Positions 1-13,254 of a stretch of DNA of 64,000 nucleotides are shown piece after piece (the first letter of the stretch is position 1; each line of letters begins with the position of its first letter). Source of the stretch: Cercis canadensis (Eukaryota; Streptophyta; Magnoliopsida; Fabales; Fabaceae); contig QAOA01001066.1 in NCBI GenBank assembly GCA_003255065.1, positions 927,627 through 991,626 of the forward strand, written 5' to 3'. The position numbers and the translations under genes were made by a program. Below the pieces are notes generated by a model. That model had not been told where the DNA came from. It saw nothing but the letters and a program-made list of their open reading frames with translations, and searched no databases.

Positions 1-16
1 CTGACATTTTTTTTTA

Positions 17-21
<5 letters not shown>

Positions 22-77
<56 letters not shown>
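22..77. repeat. (TA)n microsatellite
   Basis: Almost uninterrupted alternating T and A for about 55 bases after a short poly-T. It is a simple sequence repeat and its length is probably polymorphic. No gene sits next to it. Confidence 0.95.
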
Positions 78-79
<2 letters not shown>

Positions 80-859
80 ATCATCCGTCATAGGCCATGT
101 TTGGATGAATTCATATTAATTAGTATTTTGGTCGCATGCATGCAATTGATTAGCATCACAAGTGTAGATCTTGATTGACGAACTGCCATTTTACCAGCTT
201 GTGGAACTGGCCCACATGCACTCTCTATTGAACATGTAAACTCTTAGCTGCAGGTTTGGTAATTTATTGAAGTTGTTGTACACATTTCCTGCAGCTTGCC
301 TATGTACCAGCAGTTTACATCATCCGTACAAGGATTCATGACAACCCTATTTTCCAGTTTTTGACTTTAATATTGAGATAGAATTTGATTCAACCAATTT
401 GTTGCAGTATCATGAAATAATTAAGAAATTAAGATTTATTATGGCCACATCCACATGCCTTGGATTAAAACATTATTTGAACTTTCCATCAAAAAAGAGA
501 AAAGAAAAACTACAAACAGGAATCTTGGATGAATGAAATGAACATGTTGGTGGCTGCTTAACTGTGATCTAAATTCAAGTACGTACGAAATTAATTGACA
601 ACATGAAACGGGACACCAATATAATTAAGAATGTTCTGACCCCTTAAACATTATTCATCCTCCACAACATATTACATATACTCTTAATTCAAACTTGAAG
701 ATTTTTCATTCCTATTTACAACTGAACTCTCTACACAATATAAAAATCTCTCATACTCATATATTAGAAATCATAAGCAAATTAAGAAAGAGGAATTAAT
801 TATAAGAGTGCAAATTAATGGGTCTGCTTCTGGAGCAGAAGCAAGAAAAATAACTCATC
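78..859. other. AT-rich intergenic stretch
   Basis: I see no coding segment, RNA gene or clear transposon end here. The last part is the 3' flank of the minus-strand 68-residue protein gene and presumably holds its 3' UTR. Confidence 0.6.
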
Positions 860-1066
860 TCATCTGTAAGACTTGAGCACAGCTCCACAGAAAGTGCATA
901 TAATGGCCTTCCAAGATTTCCAGTAGAATGGAACATAGCAAAATCTCGTCTGTGTTATCATATCCGCCACGCTGGCACCACCGCGGCACCGGGAGCAGGT
1001 TCCGGCCACCGGCTTGCTCCGCTTCACCTTCCTCCTTTGGTCCACCAGAAAACAGAAGCAAACCAT
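860..1066 (-). CDS. 68-residue conserved plant zinc-ribbon protein
   Basis: A single-exon reading frame of 68 residues, from an ATG at 1066 to TGA at 860. It carries two CxxC knuckles, C24-x2-C27 near the N-terminus and C57-x2-C60 near the C-terminus, which would bind one zinc ion as a ribbon. Between them is an aromatic stretch (RFCYVPFYWKSWKA), and the protein ends in GAVLKSYR. From memory this layout matches a family of very small, uncharacterised plant proteins that start with a cysteine/phenylalanine-rich LVDQ segment; I do not know a function. It is richer in GC than its surroundings, and a TATATAAA lies about 40 bases upstream of the ATG, both supporting a real gene. A second frame (855-1061) overlaps it but lacks these motifs and is a shadow. 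Confidence 0.8.
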   Translation of the reverse strand: MVCFCFLVDQRRKVKRSKPVAGTCSRCRGGASVADMITQTRFCYVPFYWKSWKAIICTFCGAVLKSYR

Positions 1067-1102
1067 ATCAGACTTTGCTCTCTCTGCTCTTCAATACGTG
1101 AC

Positions 1103-1110
1103 TTTATATA
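1103..1110 (-). promoter_or_regulatory. TATA box of the 68-residue protein gene
   Basis: TATATAAA read on the minus strand, 37 bases upstream of the ATG at 1066. This implies a very short 5' UTR unless transcription starts elsewhere. Confidence 0.5.
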
Positions 1111-1138
1111 GAGGATAGAGGATAGAGGATAGAGGATA
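1109..1138. repeat. 7-bp tandem repeat (GGATAGA)x4
   Basis: About four head-to-tail copies of a 7-base unit directly upstream of the TATA box of the small zinc-ribbon gene. It is a short minisatellite in a promoter; copy number may vary between alleles. Confidence 0.85.
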
Positions 1139-4100
1139 AAATACGTTAAAGATCTAGTTGCTTGGGTTGGAGAACATGGAGATAAACGTTGGATGAGTGA
1201 CACATATGGGAATGGGGGGTCACAGTAGCTCGTCAATTTGATCATGTAATTGTCGCGGGGAACCTGCTCGGCCATCATGGTGATCGTGTGGATGATTGGC
1301 ACGTGGTATGAACAGTTGGGAGTGTGTAAATGCGTACCAGGTGAAATTGAAAAAGGTTCAAGTACAAGTTATTATTTTAAAATAATTTTGAAGGTGTACA
1401 ACAAAACATTAATTGTTCTATAAATGCTCGTTGTGTATCTCTATCTCAAGCTAATGCAAATTGGGTACAAATGTATCTCTTCTCATGTCAAATATTGTTC
1501 CAACTCCCAACTATTCAAAGTTGTGTTGTGTTCATTTGAATTGCAATTACCATTTACTTACATGAAAAGTCCTAGTAGAACCAAATTTCATAATAGAGGA
1601 CATGACAGTAAATTATTGAGCCTTAAATAAATTTTTCTTTAATGCAAAAGGAAAGTGTCACGTGCATATGTCTCCTGCGTGATCCATAAATTCACAAACA
1701 TGGGATAGTATCCAATATTATCTTCAGGAATCATACTACATTCTTTGGTAAAACCGCTTGTTTTGTAGCTATCTTTACATAAAATCATTGACAATCACAA
1801 GGACATTGGCAGATCCATGTTTAGGAAAATGGTGCAATTGGCCCACTAATCTTGAAACAAATCTTATTGTTTTAAATATTTTGATAGATATATTGGTTCA
1901 TATTACTGTCATATGCTTGATGAACAATAAATTTTTAGTATGGGGTATGGTAGTCATTTGCAACATTAGTTTACCTGGTCCAAATATCATTGGGCTAGCT
2001 TTACCTAAATAGAAAGTGGGCTGGGATTGGGTATCTACAAGTGAAATTAAGAAGAAAAATATTGAATGGTATGAAATAGAGAAGAAAGATTATAAGTGGT
2101 GTACAGCAGTAAAGAGCACTTATTTACTTTTTATTTCATAAGAAAATGAGACCATCAATACATTGATTAGTAGTTAGAGAATAAGGTAACCAATTTATGT
2201 GACTGGGTCTGGGATTCTTCTATCTGAATGCGATTGGCAATGAGTTATATCCGAGGATGGAAAAAATGGATAAGCAATTAATGCGGGGGACTACGTCCAA
2301 ACCATAATATTAACTAGTTAAATTTGAACTCTTCCTTAGTTGGGAAGTTTGAAAAATATGTTATATGCTCATGTGGCTTTCATTTCCCATGTATTCCATG
2401 CAATAATTCTATATGAAAATGACAAACAATTAATGCTTAATAAGATATGCCTGAACATTCAACGGTTTGGAAAAAACTTCAAAGTCAGATAATTGCAATC
2501 AAGTTGCACAAATCTGTCTACAAAATTTATATATACATCTCACAAAGATCTTGTTTCCTCTTCCAAAGGAAAAATGGTGGTAATTGAGCAAGATAGCATA
2601 GTGGCCAATGGAATGAAATTAGTATATATCCTTTTTTAGGTGAATGAATAAGAACTAATATTAATAGAATTAGAGAAACATAGTTTGTGGTCCTAATTAA
2701 GCTGAAACAAAATGAAATCATGTTTATGGGATGGCTTGTAAATTAACACTGTAGATAGATTATTTGTTGGGGGTATCAATCATGTATTAATAGCAGTCAC
2801 TGCATCAGTACTGCACCATAAATCATGCCCACATGTAAATAGAATGGGAAAAAATATTTTTTTAAAATTTTTGACAACGACTCATGAATTCAAACACAGA
2901 ACCCATAAATTCTGAGGACTATCTCAGTATCACTCAACTACAAATTGTTTGGTAAAATGTTTAAGATTATGACATAATTAATGTTCAATGAAACTATAGT
3001 TCAATTGATCAAGTCTAATTTAACAATGTTGATGTGTTAGTGTGTTGGTCTAATTAAAGAAAAAATGTCTCTGACATTTCTTTAAAGAGAAGGTATAATA
3101 ATCTAATCTTATATATAAATTAAACTCTCAATTAATGCTAAAGGGAAGAACGTTTTGGTGAAATTTTTTTATGCTCCGTTCTTTTTGACCTTGTTTATCA
3201 CAAACAATAAGCAATTCAATTGTAAATCACTAAATTGAGATTTACCATGGGCTAAATTGTGATTTTATATTTACTATTTGATTTTAGATACTCATTGATA
3301 ACTGTTTCAGCTAATCTTCACATTTTACTCAAAGTTAACTCTTTCATATATCTTCCATATCCTAATCTGTCCTCATATTTAAACATCTTAACCTATCGTC
3401 TTTGTTATATTTGAGTAAAATGACACGTATGGTAATAAATATGTAATTATAATTGATCAAAATAGCTAGATAAATATGCAAATACTATAAGCATATCATA
3501 AAAATATGAATAATTATTTATAGCCTGTTTGACTGCATAATCGATCCAAAAAGTTTCCTTTTTTAAGCTTAAATATTAGTTTAGTTGGATAATACATTTT
3601 TGTTTTGTTTCATAAATCATTAATAGATAGTTATACACTCATGAATACATCATGTTAATATGGGGATGTCTTTAAGATCACTCGGAAAAAAATTTAATAT
3701 CAGTGCACAAAAGCTAGCTCAAAAATATCTTAACTGTTAAAATATATATATATATAAAAGTTCATTGGCAACAAAAAAAAAAAGAGAGATGTATATACAT
3801 GAATACCTGCAGCCATTGTGATAATCAGTTTTTTTTTTTTTTCTCTCTTTGGGCTGAAAAGCCATTGTTGTGATAGTTTGCAGTAGAATTGTAGTCCACA
3901 GAACATAAAAGCAAACCAAGTCCATGTTATTTGTGGGCTGCCATTTATGGTTACAATAAGATACCTACTAAACATAACAGCCCAAAAGAGCAGCTGTAAG
4001 TTGTGCTTATCTTTCATCAGTTTTGTAAGACCACAAGTACCAGTAATTATAATAGAAACAAATTTAACATATCNGTAATTATAATAGGAACAAATTTAAC

Positions 4101-5274
4101 ATATCTATCTATATTATAAGAAGATCAAACACAATTATATAAAAATATAAATATCAGAAAATTTGTAAACATAAATGATTAAATCACTTTTTGTTAGGAC
4201 TAATTAAATTATTACTTGTAGTCAATGGACAGAAATTATGTTGCAAACTTAGGAAAACAAGAAAATTGGGAAAAGAGTACAGATGTTTGAGTTTTTGTCT
4301 AAAAAAGATAATTTGGTTCATCTACTTGAAACATTATCAAAATACGTCTCGAGCTATATGATTATTATTTGTAAAATATATAGTTATTATTTTTAATATA
4401 TGACTATTATATTTAAATATAAATAAAATAACTATAAAGCTTGAACCGTATTATAATAATTTTGATATGGACGATAATATTTTATTTTATTTTATTTTTA
4501 TACCTCTAATTCATTTTAAAAAAAATAATATATCAACAAAGATAAAATATTAACATCTTTTTTGTTCAACCAAAAATGGCTTGATGAATCAGATAAAACA
4601 AATGGCTTGATAATATGTTATATAAGGTAATGTGTACGTTTTGAATTAAATTAGTCAAATTCAAATATTATCATATCATTATTTGAAAAAATTGACCTTG
4701 ATGAATGTTGAATGATGATTTTTTTTTTGTGTGTGGAAGTTCCTGTTGAAAGATCTTGATAAACATGTCTATCAGCGTCAGCGGGACCCACTATCTGATA
4801 TGCCTACACTGATGTGGCAAAATCTCGTGGAAGTGAAGAAGCAAAAGCTTAAAGGTACTCGACTGCACGCCAAGAAAGGAAAAAAGTGTGCGTGCGAGAT
4901 GGGGAGACCTGTGAATGTGAATGTAATGTGATCCTCTTGAGCCCCAAATATCGCTGTTTGCCAAACTGGTGACACTCTTCGCTCCCCTTTCTTCTTTCCT
5001 TCAAAAAAGCAACCACGTATTTCACCTTCCTCCTACCTTCATTCTCCTCTGATTCACATTCGCTTGGGAATGCCATTGTCGGGCCCACCTTTATCTCCTT
5101 CTATTCCAGATCCTGGTAGTCCTAAAGAACCAAGCTTTCAAGCATGTAGAAGATTCTCTATCCTTGTTCCTTGTTCCTTTTTCCACTTTTTGTGAGTTCC
5201 AAGGTGGGTATGTGGGAATCCTTCGATTCTGAAGCTGGGTTCTGCAAAAGTTTGTGAATTTCGAATTTTTAACT
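1139..5274. other. Intergenic stretch upstream of AHL
   Basis: No coding exon is recognisable; the frames here are short and without family motifs. Two things stand out. Around 2888-2955 is a dispersed-repeat copy related to one at 9268-9335. At 4042-4105 a 31-base string is repeated across a single N. The part from about 4,750 onward is less AT-rich and probably contains the promoter and 5' UTR of the AHL phosphatase gene. Confidence 0.5.
4042..4105. repeat. Direct duplication across a single N (assembly join)
   Basis: A string of about 31 bases starting GTAATTATAATAG occurs at 4043-4073 and again, with one base changed, directly after the N at 4074. The same pattern recurs at four other single Ns in the window, so this is most likely an unmerged overlap between contigs and not a biological repeat. 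Confidence 0.8.
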
Positions 5275-8200
5275 ATGGAGGAGGATAAATACGCGAAGGA
5301 ATTGGAGGTGGCAGTTAGAATAGTCCATATGGCCTGCGCTTTATGTGGGAGAGTGCAGGAGCGGCTACTTTCTATGAGCAGCGATCACGTTATGTCCAAG
5401 GACGATGATTCTCCTGTGACTGTTGCTGGTATTTGCTGCATTGAATCCCCTATTCCATTTTTGTTTTCTCAAGTTTACTTCTATGGGGCTTTTGTTGAAT
5501 TGCATAATTACTATCGGGTTTTATTTTCATTTTAAGGGTCTAGGAAAATCTGCATTGGAATCATGCACGTAATTATCGCTGAGGGTATGCTGGAAGGGAT
5601 GAAAATGAGGAACATATGTATTTAGACGTAAATATGTCTACATTCATTATCAATTTTCTCTCCTCCATTTTCACTCCTTGCAAGCACACCTTAAGAAGAC
5701 TTGTGTAGGATGACCCAGTTTGTAAGAATCCAGTGAACTATTCTTAGTGAAACTGAATTCTTTAGCGGGTAATGCAGCTTTAATCACAATGCCAGCAGAC
5801 TCTAACCTGAAGATTTCTTTTTTCTTCATGGTGTGGAATTATTGACTCTGTTACTGGCTAATAAAGTGAAATATTAAATCTTTATGCTGTAGACTATTGA
5901 TATTTTACACTTCCCTTTTCTATTGTATTATTATATAATTTATCCCTTTAGCGTTGTCAATGGTGACATTAGATTTAAATATTACATTTAGAGCTACCAA
6001 GTAACTAAAGCTGTTTCATTAGATAAACATTAAAAACCGGCATCATTTGTTTGAGATAGAAACCATGAGAACATACATACACATGTTCTAAATCTAGATG
6101 CTGTTGTTGTTACGTTAATCTTGTTATACATGATATAATATACTTTCACTAGTTGCTTTTAGGACAGAGTTCACTGATGACCACCAGATTGACTCATTCC
6201 GTGCTTGCCATCTTGCATTGACATAGGCATTTATGGATTGGAGACTAGCAGAAAAGTTGGCATACTAGTTATTCCATTCCATGGCCCACTCTCACATTTT
6301 AATGGAAAAGAAAAAAATATTTTAGTTTGCGGCTGTAACCATCCTTTGGAATTGAAAATTTCATTGTGTTTCACATATAGAGACAGAATCAAGGCAGTAA
6401 ACATTAAACTTCTCTTATCTTGAACCCTTTCTGTGTTATTATAGAACCTGAGCTGAGTCATTATGCTCTTAGAATAAGATATGAAGCTTTCACATGCATT
6501 GTCATGGAAAATCCATTAAGATGACTGTGCTATAGTTTACTCCTTGAAGATGTTCCAGACCTGAATAATTTTTTTTTTCCTGCGTCATTGCGTCCTACTT
6601 TTTCCTGGTAGAATGCTTTTCTTTTGCGAAATCGTATTCATATTGTAGCAGCACATGTTTCAATGTTTTTGTTTCTTCTTTTAGGGAAAAATATAACTAG
6701 TCAGCTTGATCAATGCCTGGAGTTTTTGGTATTATTGAGTAATACCTTATTAGTGTCTGAATTTTTAATATGTTTCCTCTGGGTTGTGATGGTCATCTAC
6801 AAGTTGTCAATCTCCACAGAGCGCTAGATCTATTTTGTGGAACTTGAGTTCAAAATGGTAGAGACTATTGGTTGTTTAGTGAAAGTTCAAAGGTCCAACT
6901 AACTACAAATTTTTCTTGTGCGGAATAGAGTTATAACACCTTTTTCTCTTGACCATTGTTAATTTTCACAAGTTTGTAGTCAAACCAAACAAGAGCTATT
7001 CTGTATTCCTTTAATAGTCAAATAACAAGTCTGATTTCTGAAAAATGAGGATATTTTACACTGCTAGTGATAATATGCATCTTTTTTCCGTAGTTACATG
7101 TTGTTGTATGCCTGTATGGTGTTCACTGATGATTGACTGGGTATTTCTCTTAATGTATATGCATGAGAAGACTTGAGTGTTCAAGCAACTATCAGTTGGT
7201 TACTCTCAGAAACTTTTGGGAGTCAAAATGTGTCTATTGTTGCTGAAGAAGATGTTGAAACCATCTCCAAGGCTGATTCAGCAGGTCTTCTGAAAGCTGT
7301 TGTGAATACTGTCAATGAATCCTTAGAATCATCATCCAAGTATGGTCTTCAAAGTCCAGAGACAACACTTGGATCTTCGCAAGTTCTTGAGGCCATTAGC
7401 CGCTGCAGCTCAGCTGGAGGCCCCAGTGGAAGGCATTGGGTACTTGACCCTGTTGATGGCACATTGGGATTTGTACGCGGGGATCAGTATGCTGTAGCTT
7501 TAGCGTTGATTGAGGATGGAAAAGTTGTTCTTGGAGTTCTTGGGTGTCCTAACTATCCAGTGAAGACAGAGTGGCTGAATTATCATCCTCAGCATCATCA
7601 AACAACATCCCAAGTATCTCCAACAACACCTGATGCATGGGGGAAAGGTTGTGTGCTGTATGCAAGGAGAAGCAGTGGTGAGGCATGGTTGGAACCACTA
7701 ATTTCTGGAGATAAGATGCTAGAATGGCCAAATTGTGCTAGACTTATTCAGGTTTCTTCCATTGATGATCCAGCACTGGCAACTCGCTGTGAGCCTGTGG
7801 AAAGAGCTAACTCAAACCATTCCTTCACGGCTGGACTTGCTCATAGTGTGGGACTTAGGTACTTTTTTTTTATGGCCTTAATTTTGTGTTTCTAACCTGT
7901 TTTGCCCATCCTATTGGTTGGAAATATTTGCTTTTAGACACTTCTGTGGACTGCATTAAAATGGAAAAATAGGATGCTTTTAAAAGGTTTAAGGGTTGAG
8001 AGCCATGACAGATATATATGGAGGAAAACATGAACCAGACACTTACTTTGCTTGAAAACTTAGCCTGTTTCAGCGACTCCATGAATTTATTGGATTTACA
8101 CATAGCCTCAAAAGTTCCTTGTTGACATCTCTTTTTCAAAACGCAATACAAAGTTCATGACTTGCAGAACTTTTTTCTTCTTTGGTCATCTTTGGGTTGG

Positions 8201-8567
8201 AACAGTAGACTGAAGCTCCAGTATTTAGTTCTTATATTTGTTCTTTCACAAATCTGATGGCAGGAAGCAGCCCTTGCATGTCCACAGCATGGTGAAATAT
8301 GCAGCAATAGCTCGGGGAGATGCCGAGATATTCATGAAATTTGCAAAGTCTGGGTACAAAGAGAAGATATGGGATCATGCTGCTGGTGTTGTAATTGTAG
8401 AAGAAGCTGGTGGTGTGGTAACTGATGCAGGAGGGCGCCCTCTAGACTTTTCAAAGGGAATGTACTTAGAAGGTCTTGATAGAGGTATAATAGTTTGCTC
8501 TGGGGTCATATTGCATGAGAAATTAATTGAAGCTGTTTATGCTAGTTGGGATTCCTCGAATTTATGA
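5275..8567 (+). CDS. AHL: 3'(2'),5'-bisphosphate nucleotidase (PAP phosphatase), HAL2-like
   Basis: Removes the 3' phosphate from 3'-phosphoadenosine 5'-phosphate (PAP), giving AMP; PAP is the by-product of sulfotransferases. It belongs to the Mg2+-dependent, Li+-sensitive inositol monophosphatase superfamily. Three exons give 381 residues: 5275-5428, 7171-7858 and 8264-8567, all with GT-AG introns and a continuous frame. Metal-binding motifs are present: EED at residues 77-79, DPVDGT at 144-149 and WDHAAG around 317-322, followed by the [12 protein letters not shown] segment. The length fits Arabidopsis AHL (about 373) and not the longer plastid SAL1, and the N-terminus shows no transit peptide, so I infer a cytosolic enzyme. 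The ATG at 5275 was chosen because Arabidopsis AHL starts at the matching place. Intron 1 is long (1.7 kb) and holds a small MITE. Confidence 0.93.
5583..5690. mobile_element. Small Tourist-like MITE in AHL intron 1
   Basis: The ends form an imperfect terminal inverted repeat of about 26 bases, beginning GGGTATGCTGGAAGGGATG on the left and, read backwards from the right, GGTGTGCTTGCAAGGAGTG. Flanking triplets are TGA on the left and TTA or TAA on the right, close to the TWA target duplication of PIF/Harbinger elements. It is about 108 bp long with no coding capacity. Confidence 0.5.
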
Positions 8568-9917
8568 CACTTCCTTTCTCTTGCAAATACTCCAGTGAGC
8601 TAAAATTTTGTTATACAGGCAATCTGGTTCATATTCTGTTTTTCTCCTCCAAAGTTCTATTTAGTTGCTTAGTTCAATTTCAGGTTCCTCCGAATGTAGA
8701 TTTTCAGTAATTATTTATAATTCATTAAGTTCATGCCAAATTATATCAAACTCCGGATCTGTAATATCTATGATACTGAATTCCTCCATATACCATTCAA
8801 GAATTAATGTGATGTAGGATGAAGTAGAATCAAGAGAGTAAGATCAATAGAACTAAATAACAATGATCCAATAAGCAAACACAAAGTGAATCAAGATTGC
8901 AAACCAAAATACATAAAAATCCTAGTGTAGTATTGAGGGAGATTTCTTCTTTTTTTTGGTCTTCAGGTAGCTTGTTCAAGAGGTTTCTGACCTTGCTAAA
9001 TCTGATACATATTATTTACAAAATGAGGCTTGCAAACCTCCTTCCCCATCCAATTATGAGGTTTGAGGTTAGGGGCAGCATTGCAGCAAAGCCTGTAATG
9101 AGGTTGGGGTTACATAGCCCAAATTTGCAACAGACCCAATGGGAAAGATAATAGAGCTTAGCGAACACAATTTTAAAAAGTAGCCCATATGTTATTGGAC
9201 TTATTTCTTACGCATGGATTATTATTAATTGATTATTTTTTGATATTTTGGCTACGATTTAATATTTGAACACATAATTTATAAGTTTCAAATACAATTT
9301 CAGTATTACTCAGTTACAAATCGTTTAGTTTATTAATTGATTCTAGACTTCTAGTGATGAATGAATCCTTGTTTTCAGCTAAGAAAAAAGAAAGTTATAA
9401 TAATAACAGGAAGAGGCTTACCAACTCCCCAAAAGAGCATACAACTAATTTTGAGCAAAAGGAATTATAGTTTTTGGACTGAACGTGTAGTAGTATGAGT
9501 CATTGAGAAAATGAATGTCTCAAAGTACTCTTTACATAAAGTTATAATTGTGGGTGTTTCGATAGCGAGACTCCTAGAACAATAATGACTCACTCTAAGT
9601 TTAGTCAGTTCAAAAGTTAGGGTGAGACCCTGATTTTTAGATTACTAAAAAAAAAGATTAATTCTTTATTATAATACATAATTTAAGCTATATAAAAGAA
9701 TAGCCCCTTTTGGAGGAAGGCGGTTAGTGTATCTTAGATAGAAATCGTGAATAATAATAAACCTGTGGTTGGTCGAGCCCCAATGGTTAATGGTTAATGG
9801 TTAATGGTTAATGGTTAATGGTTGCAGTTGCATGAGCATGATCTGGATATGCTTGACCTCTCACAATGTAGGCCCTAATCCACTAATTAAGACTGTTGAC
9901 TAAAGGGTGGAAAGTAA
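8568..9917. other. Intergenic stretch downstream of AHL
   Basis: Holds the AHL 3' UTR, a diverged dispersed repeat around 9268-9335 and the TGGTTAA minisatellite at 9784. I see no further gene. Confidence 0.55.
9784..9822. repeat. 7-bp tandem repeat (TGGTTAA)x5.5
   Basis: Five full copies and one partial copy of TGGTTAA, perfect in sequence. The unit has the length of the plant telomere repeat (TTTAGGG) but not its sequence, so it is an ordinary minisatellite. Confidence 0.9.
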
Positions 9918-10209
9918 TTAGGGTGTGTTTGGATGGGGTATTTGTAGAGTGTAATGTATTTGTAGAGTGTAATTGAAATGCTAATTTTGAATTACCTTGT
10001 TTGTGTAATTTTTTAAGGTATTTTTAAAATTCAAGTGTATTCTTATAGTGACTTTCAAAGTCTCAATATAGTGTATTTCAAATTCACTCAAAATAGAGTG
10101 TATTTCAAATTCACTCTATCAACCCTCTTTCTTTCTCCCCCAACACCCCCACCCAACTCCCAATTTTTTTTTACTGATTTTTCTTATATTAAAGCATTTC
10201 AAAAAATGA

Positions 10210-10425
<216 letters not shown>

Positions 10426-10491
10426 TAGTTTTGAATATTGATGTTAAATTACTCTTTTTATAATAGAGTGTATCCAAACAAGGTATTTTAT

Positions 10492-10534
10492 AAATACATG
10501 TATTTGAAATGCTGCATTTCAAATACATGTATTT
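10492..10534. repeat. Perfect hairpin, 21-bp arms, 1-base loop
   Basis: Arms 10492-10512 and 10514-10534 are exact reverse complements around a single T at 10513. The core is ACATGTATTTGAAATGC facing its complement. It lies in the right half of the Tourist-like element. Confidence 0.85.
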
Positions 10535-12267
10535 GAAATACACAATAATTTGACAAATACCTCATCCAAACACAACCTTAGTAATTTTGCAAGTTTGTAT
10601 ATTGTAATGTCAAATATATTATATATCTGCATTTTCTTTTTGTATTAATCTTGCTGAGTAAAAGACAAAGTCATCAATTCAATGTTAGGTCAGATTTTCA
10701 TATTATCAATCACTTCTTTAGACTATAGTCTATAGGTACCTCTCACCAGAATATTAGTTGTATGCACGTTTTCACTGATTTTCATGTTAATTAGGTCTTA
10801 TCCTCCCATTGTTTTTGAATTTTCATAAATTAGTTTGCTTTCATAAGTCATCACACACCCTTGGATCCGAGTCATCGTTGTGATCATCAAGCTATGGAGT
10901 CAAAACTCAATGATATCTAATTTACTGCATTAAAAATTAGAAAGAAGCAGGAGGTGACATCTTTTTATGGAGCCTCCTAGACTCGGTTCATGAATACCAC
11001 CTACGTGTCGTTGCCAAAAAATTGCCTCATTAATTGTGCACACCCAAACAGCCATATATTTTGCTACTCATTAATTGCGTAAAGGAATCTTAGTTAACTT
11101 CCCATGTATTTTTATTCTATTTTTTAACAAATAAGAAAGACCTCAATGAATCTAAGTGTTAATATAATATTAGAAAAGTCCTAATTACTCTCTATATCAA
11201 TCCTAATCACATTTCTTTTGATTAAAGCAACCAGATTTTTTGTTATCATTCATTTTATTAAGGCAACCCACGTTTATACTATAATATAATATAATATTAT
11301 ATTGCATGTCATTATTCCATTGGTCACTAGTGAAACCATAGATTTGAGTTCCGACAAATGCTTTTGCAAAATTACTAAGTTGATTCTCTCTGCAAATTAA
11401 ATTCAATTAGAAGCTGGGGTACATAAAGCCTTTGTCTATGGCGGAATAGATGCTGAATCATTAGAATGCATTTAAAGAAAACCCTAAAAGTGATTAAAGA
11501 GTGTTCATTGTTGGTGAAGGAGATTCCTTCAACATGCACTTGTCTTTGTGCCTAGTCATGCTACTACCTTTAGTTTAACGCTCCCAAACAAAAGCAAATA
11601 ATAAGAACGTTTTTGTTATGAAATGTTATTCAATAAGAAATAGTCTATACTCCTTGGTCTCAATAAGTTTTAAATTTGAGACATTTATAACAAAAATTAA
11701 TTATTGAAGTAATTTTCTTAAAAAAAAATAGGAAAAATTGAACTTTTTTTCGATCAATAAATAAAAAAAAAAAAGAAAAAAGTTAAGGATATGAAAGATG
11801 GTCCAATCTCGTAAATGAGAGAACCAAGAAGTCGGTGCCCATTTATCATCCCAAATAATTGGATGAATGTGGGTCTCAATACTCAATATATAGTAACTTA
11901 CATATAGTACGATTATAATCTTATGGAAATATTGTTTTACTTTCTTGCCCTCCAATCACCATGTCTTTAAGGGCATGAAAAATTTGAATAACATGGGAAA
12001 ATATGAGTGGTAGTTGCCATTAATAATGTATCAATGGAAATTCAGATAGGAGAATAATGTGTCTATCATGGAATACTGTAATTTGATTTATTTCATGGAA
12101 AAATTATGTACGTCTTTTAAAAGTATACAGAATTATCTTAGTTCCATTTCCATATTATCTATTATAACATTTTCTTTCAAAATATTATAGCCGCTAACTT
12201 GAAACTTAACAAATTGACAGGTAATTTAAATAAAAAATTTAAAGCCGTCTAAAAAATATGTTTTTTT

Positions 12268-12470
12268 TAACGGAGATTCTATGATACTACATGAGTATGT
12301 CATACTACACTGACGTGTCAAACATACATAATTTTTATATTTTATTAAATATAAAATATAATTTATTTAATTTTTTAAACAAACTTAAAAATAGTTAACT
12401 TGTACAAATATCATTCATTTATTGATTATTTCTATATAGTATGACATATTACATAAATATTAAAAGTATC
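12268..12470. repeat. Dispersed AT-rich repeat, copy 1
   Basis: The core TAATTTTTATATTTTATTAA and its flanks resemble a second copy at 20788-20935. In this copy TATGTCATACTA near the left end is inverted as TAGTATGACATA near the right end, so it may be a MITE. The family is not identified. Confidence 0.35.
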
Positions 12471-13254
12471 TAAAAAATCTTTTTTTTTTGAAAGTAACTA
12501 AAAAATTCTATTATATTTGTAATTTATATTGACCATAGGTTCATAACGACTAATGTGTTTCCAAAATGTACGGCAGATGTGACTGACTACCAAACTCAAT
12601 TACTCAAGCAATGCTAAGGCGCTAACTAATAATATTCTTGATATGATTAATTAAACCCAAGTTGAACTTGAATTCGTAAATAAATTGTCACGTCTTTGTG
12701 AAATAATGATAGGGTCAAAACAAAAAAAAAAAATGAACAGCGTTACGATAAGATCAGACCACTTCAGCAAAATTGAGATATGTTTAATAAAGATAATTAT
12801 AAAGTGACCCATATAAATAAATTATTATAAAGTAATGAATAGCGATTAAGCCCCTGCACAGCATATGTATGTAAAATTGAAATTGACATAAAGCTTTGAT
12901 CCCAAAATTGATGTTTGAACTTTGAATATTCTTAAAGAAATATGCTAATGCTAATAGTTAAGTATTAAATAAGTCCCAATTTCAAATTTATTGAAATTAT
13001 ATGGGGTGCAACTGTGTAATTATAGAACCCCTATTTTATATGAAGGGGAAAAAAAATATTAGGAGTTGAATTAATAAATAATTAGTAATGGAATTTCCTT
13101 TGCCAATTAAGCAAATCAACAAATATTTGATTCTATCGCATAAACTCTTTGGAAAAATAATTTTTGCAGAGTATAATCCTTTTTTTCTTCTCTGTTTGTC
13201 AAATACCAATTTTAGTGTTTTTCTAATTTTTTGTTCAATTTCCCCAATAAAATG

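Noticed and set aside
4731..4931. 66-residue frame upstream of AHL
   Set aside because: Lies in the AHL promoter region, has no motif, and an equally long frame runs the other way.
9784..9822. Telomere-like 7-bp repeat
   Set aside because: The unit is TGGTTAA, not TTTAGGG or its complement, and it is short and isolated, so it is no interstitial telomere.
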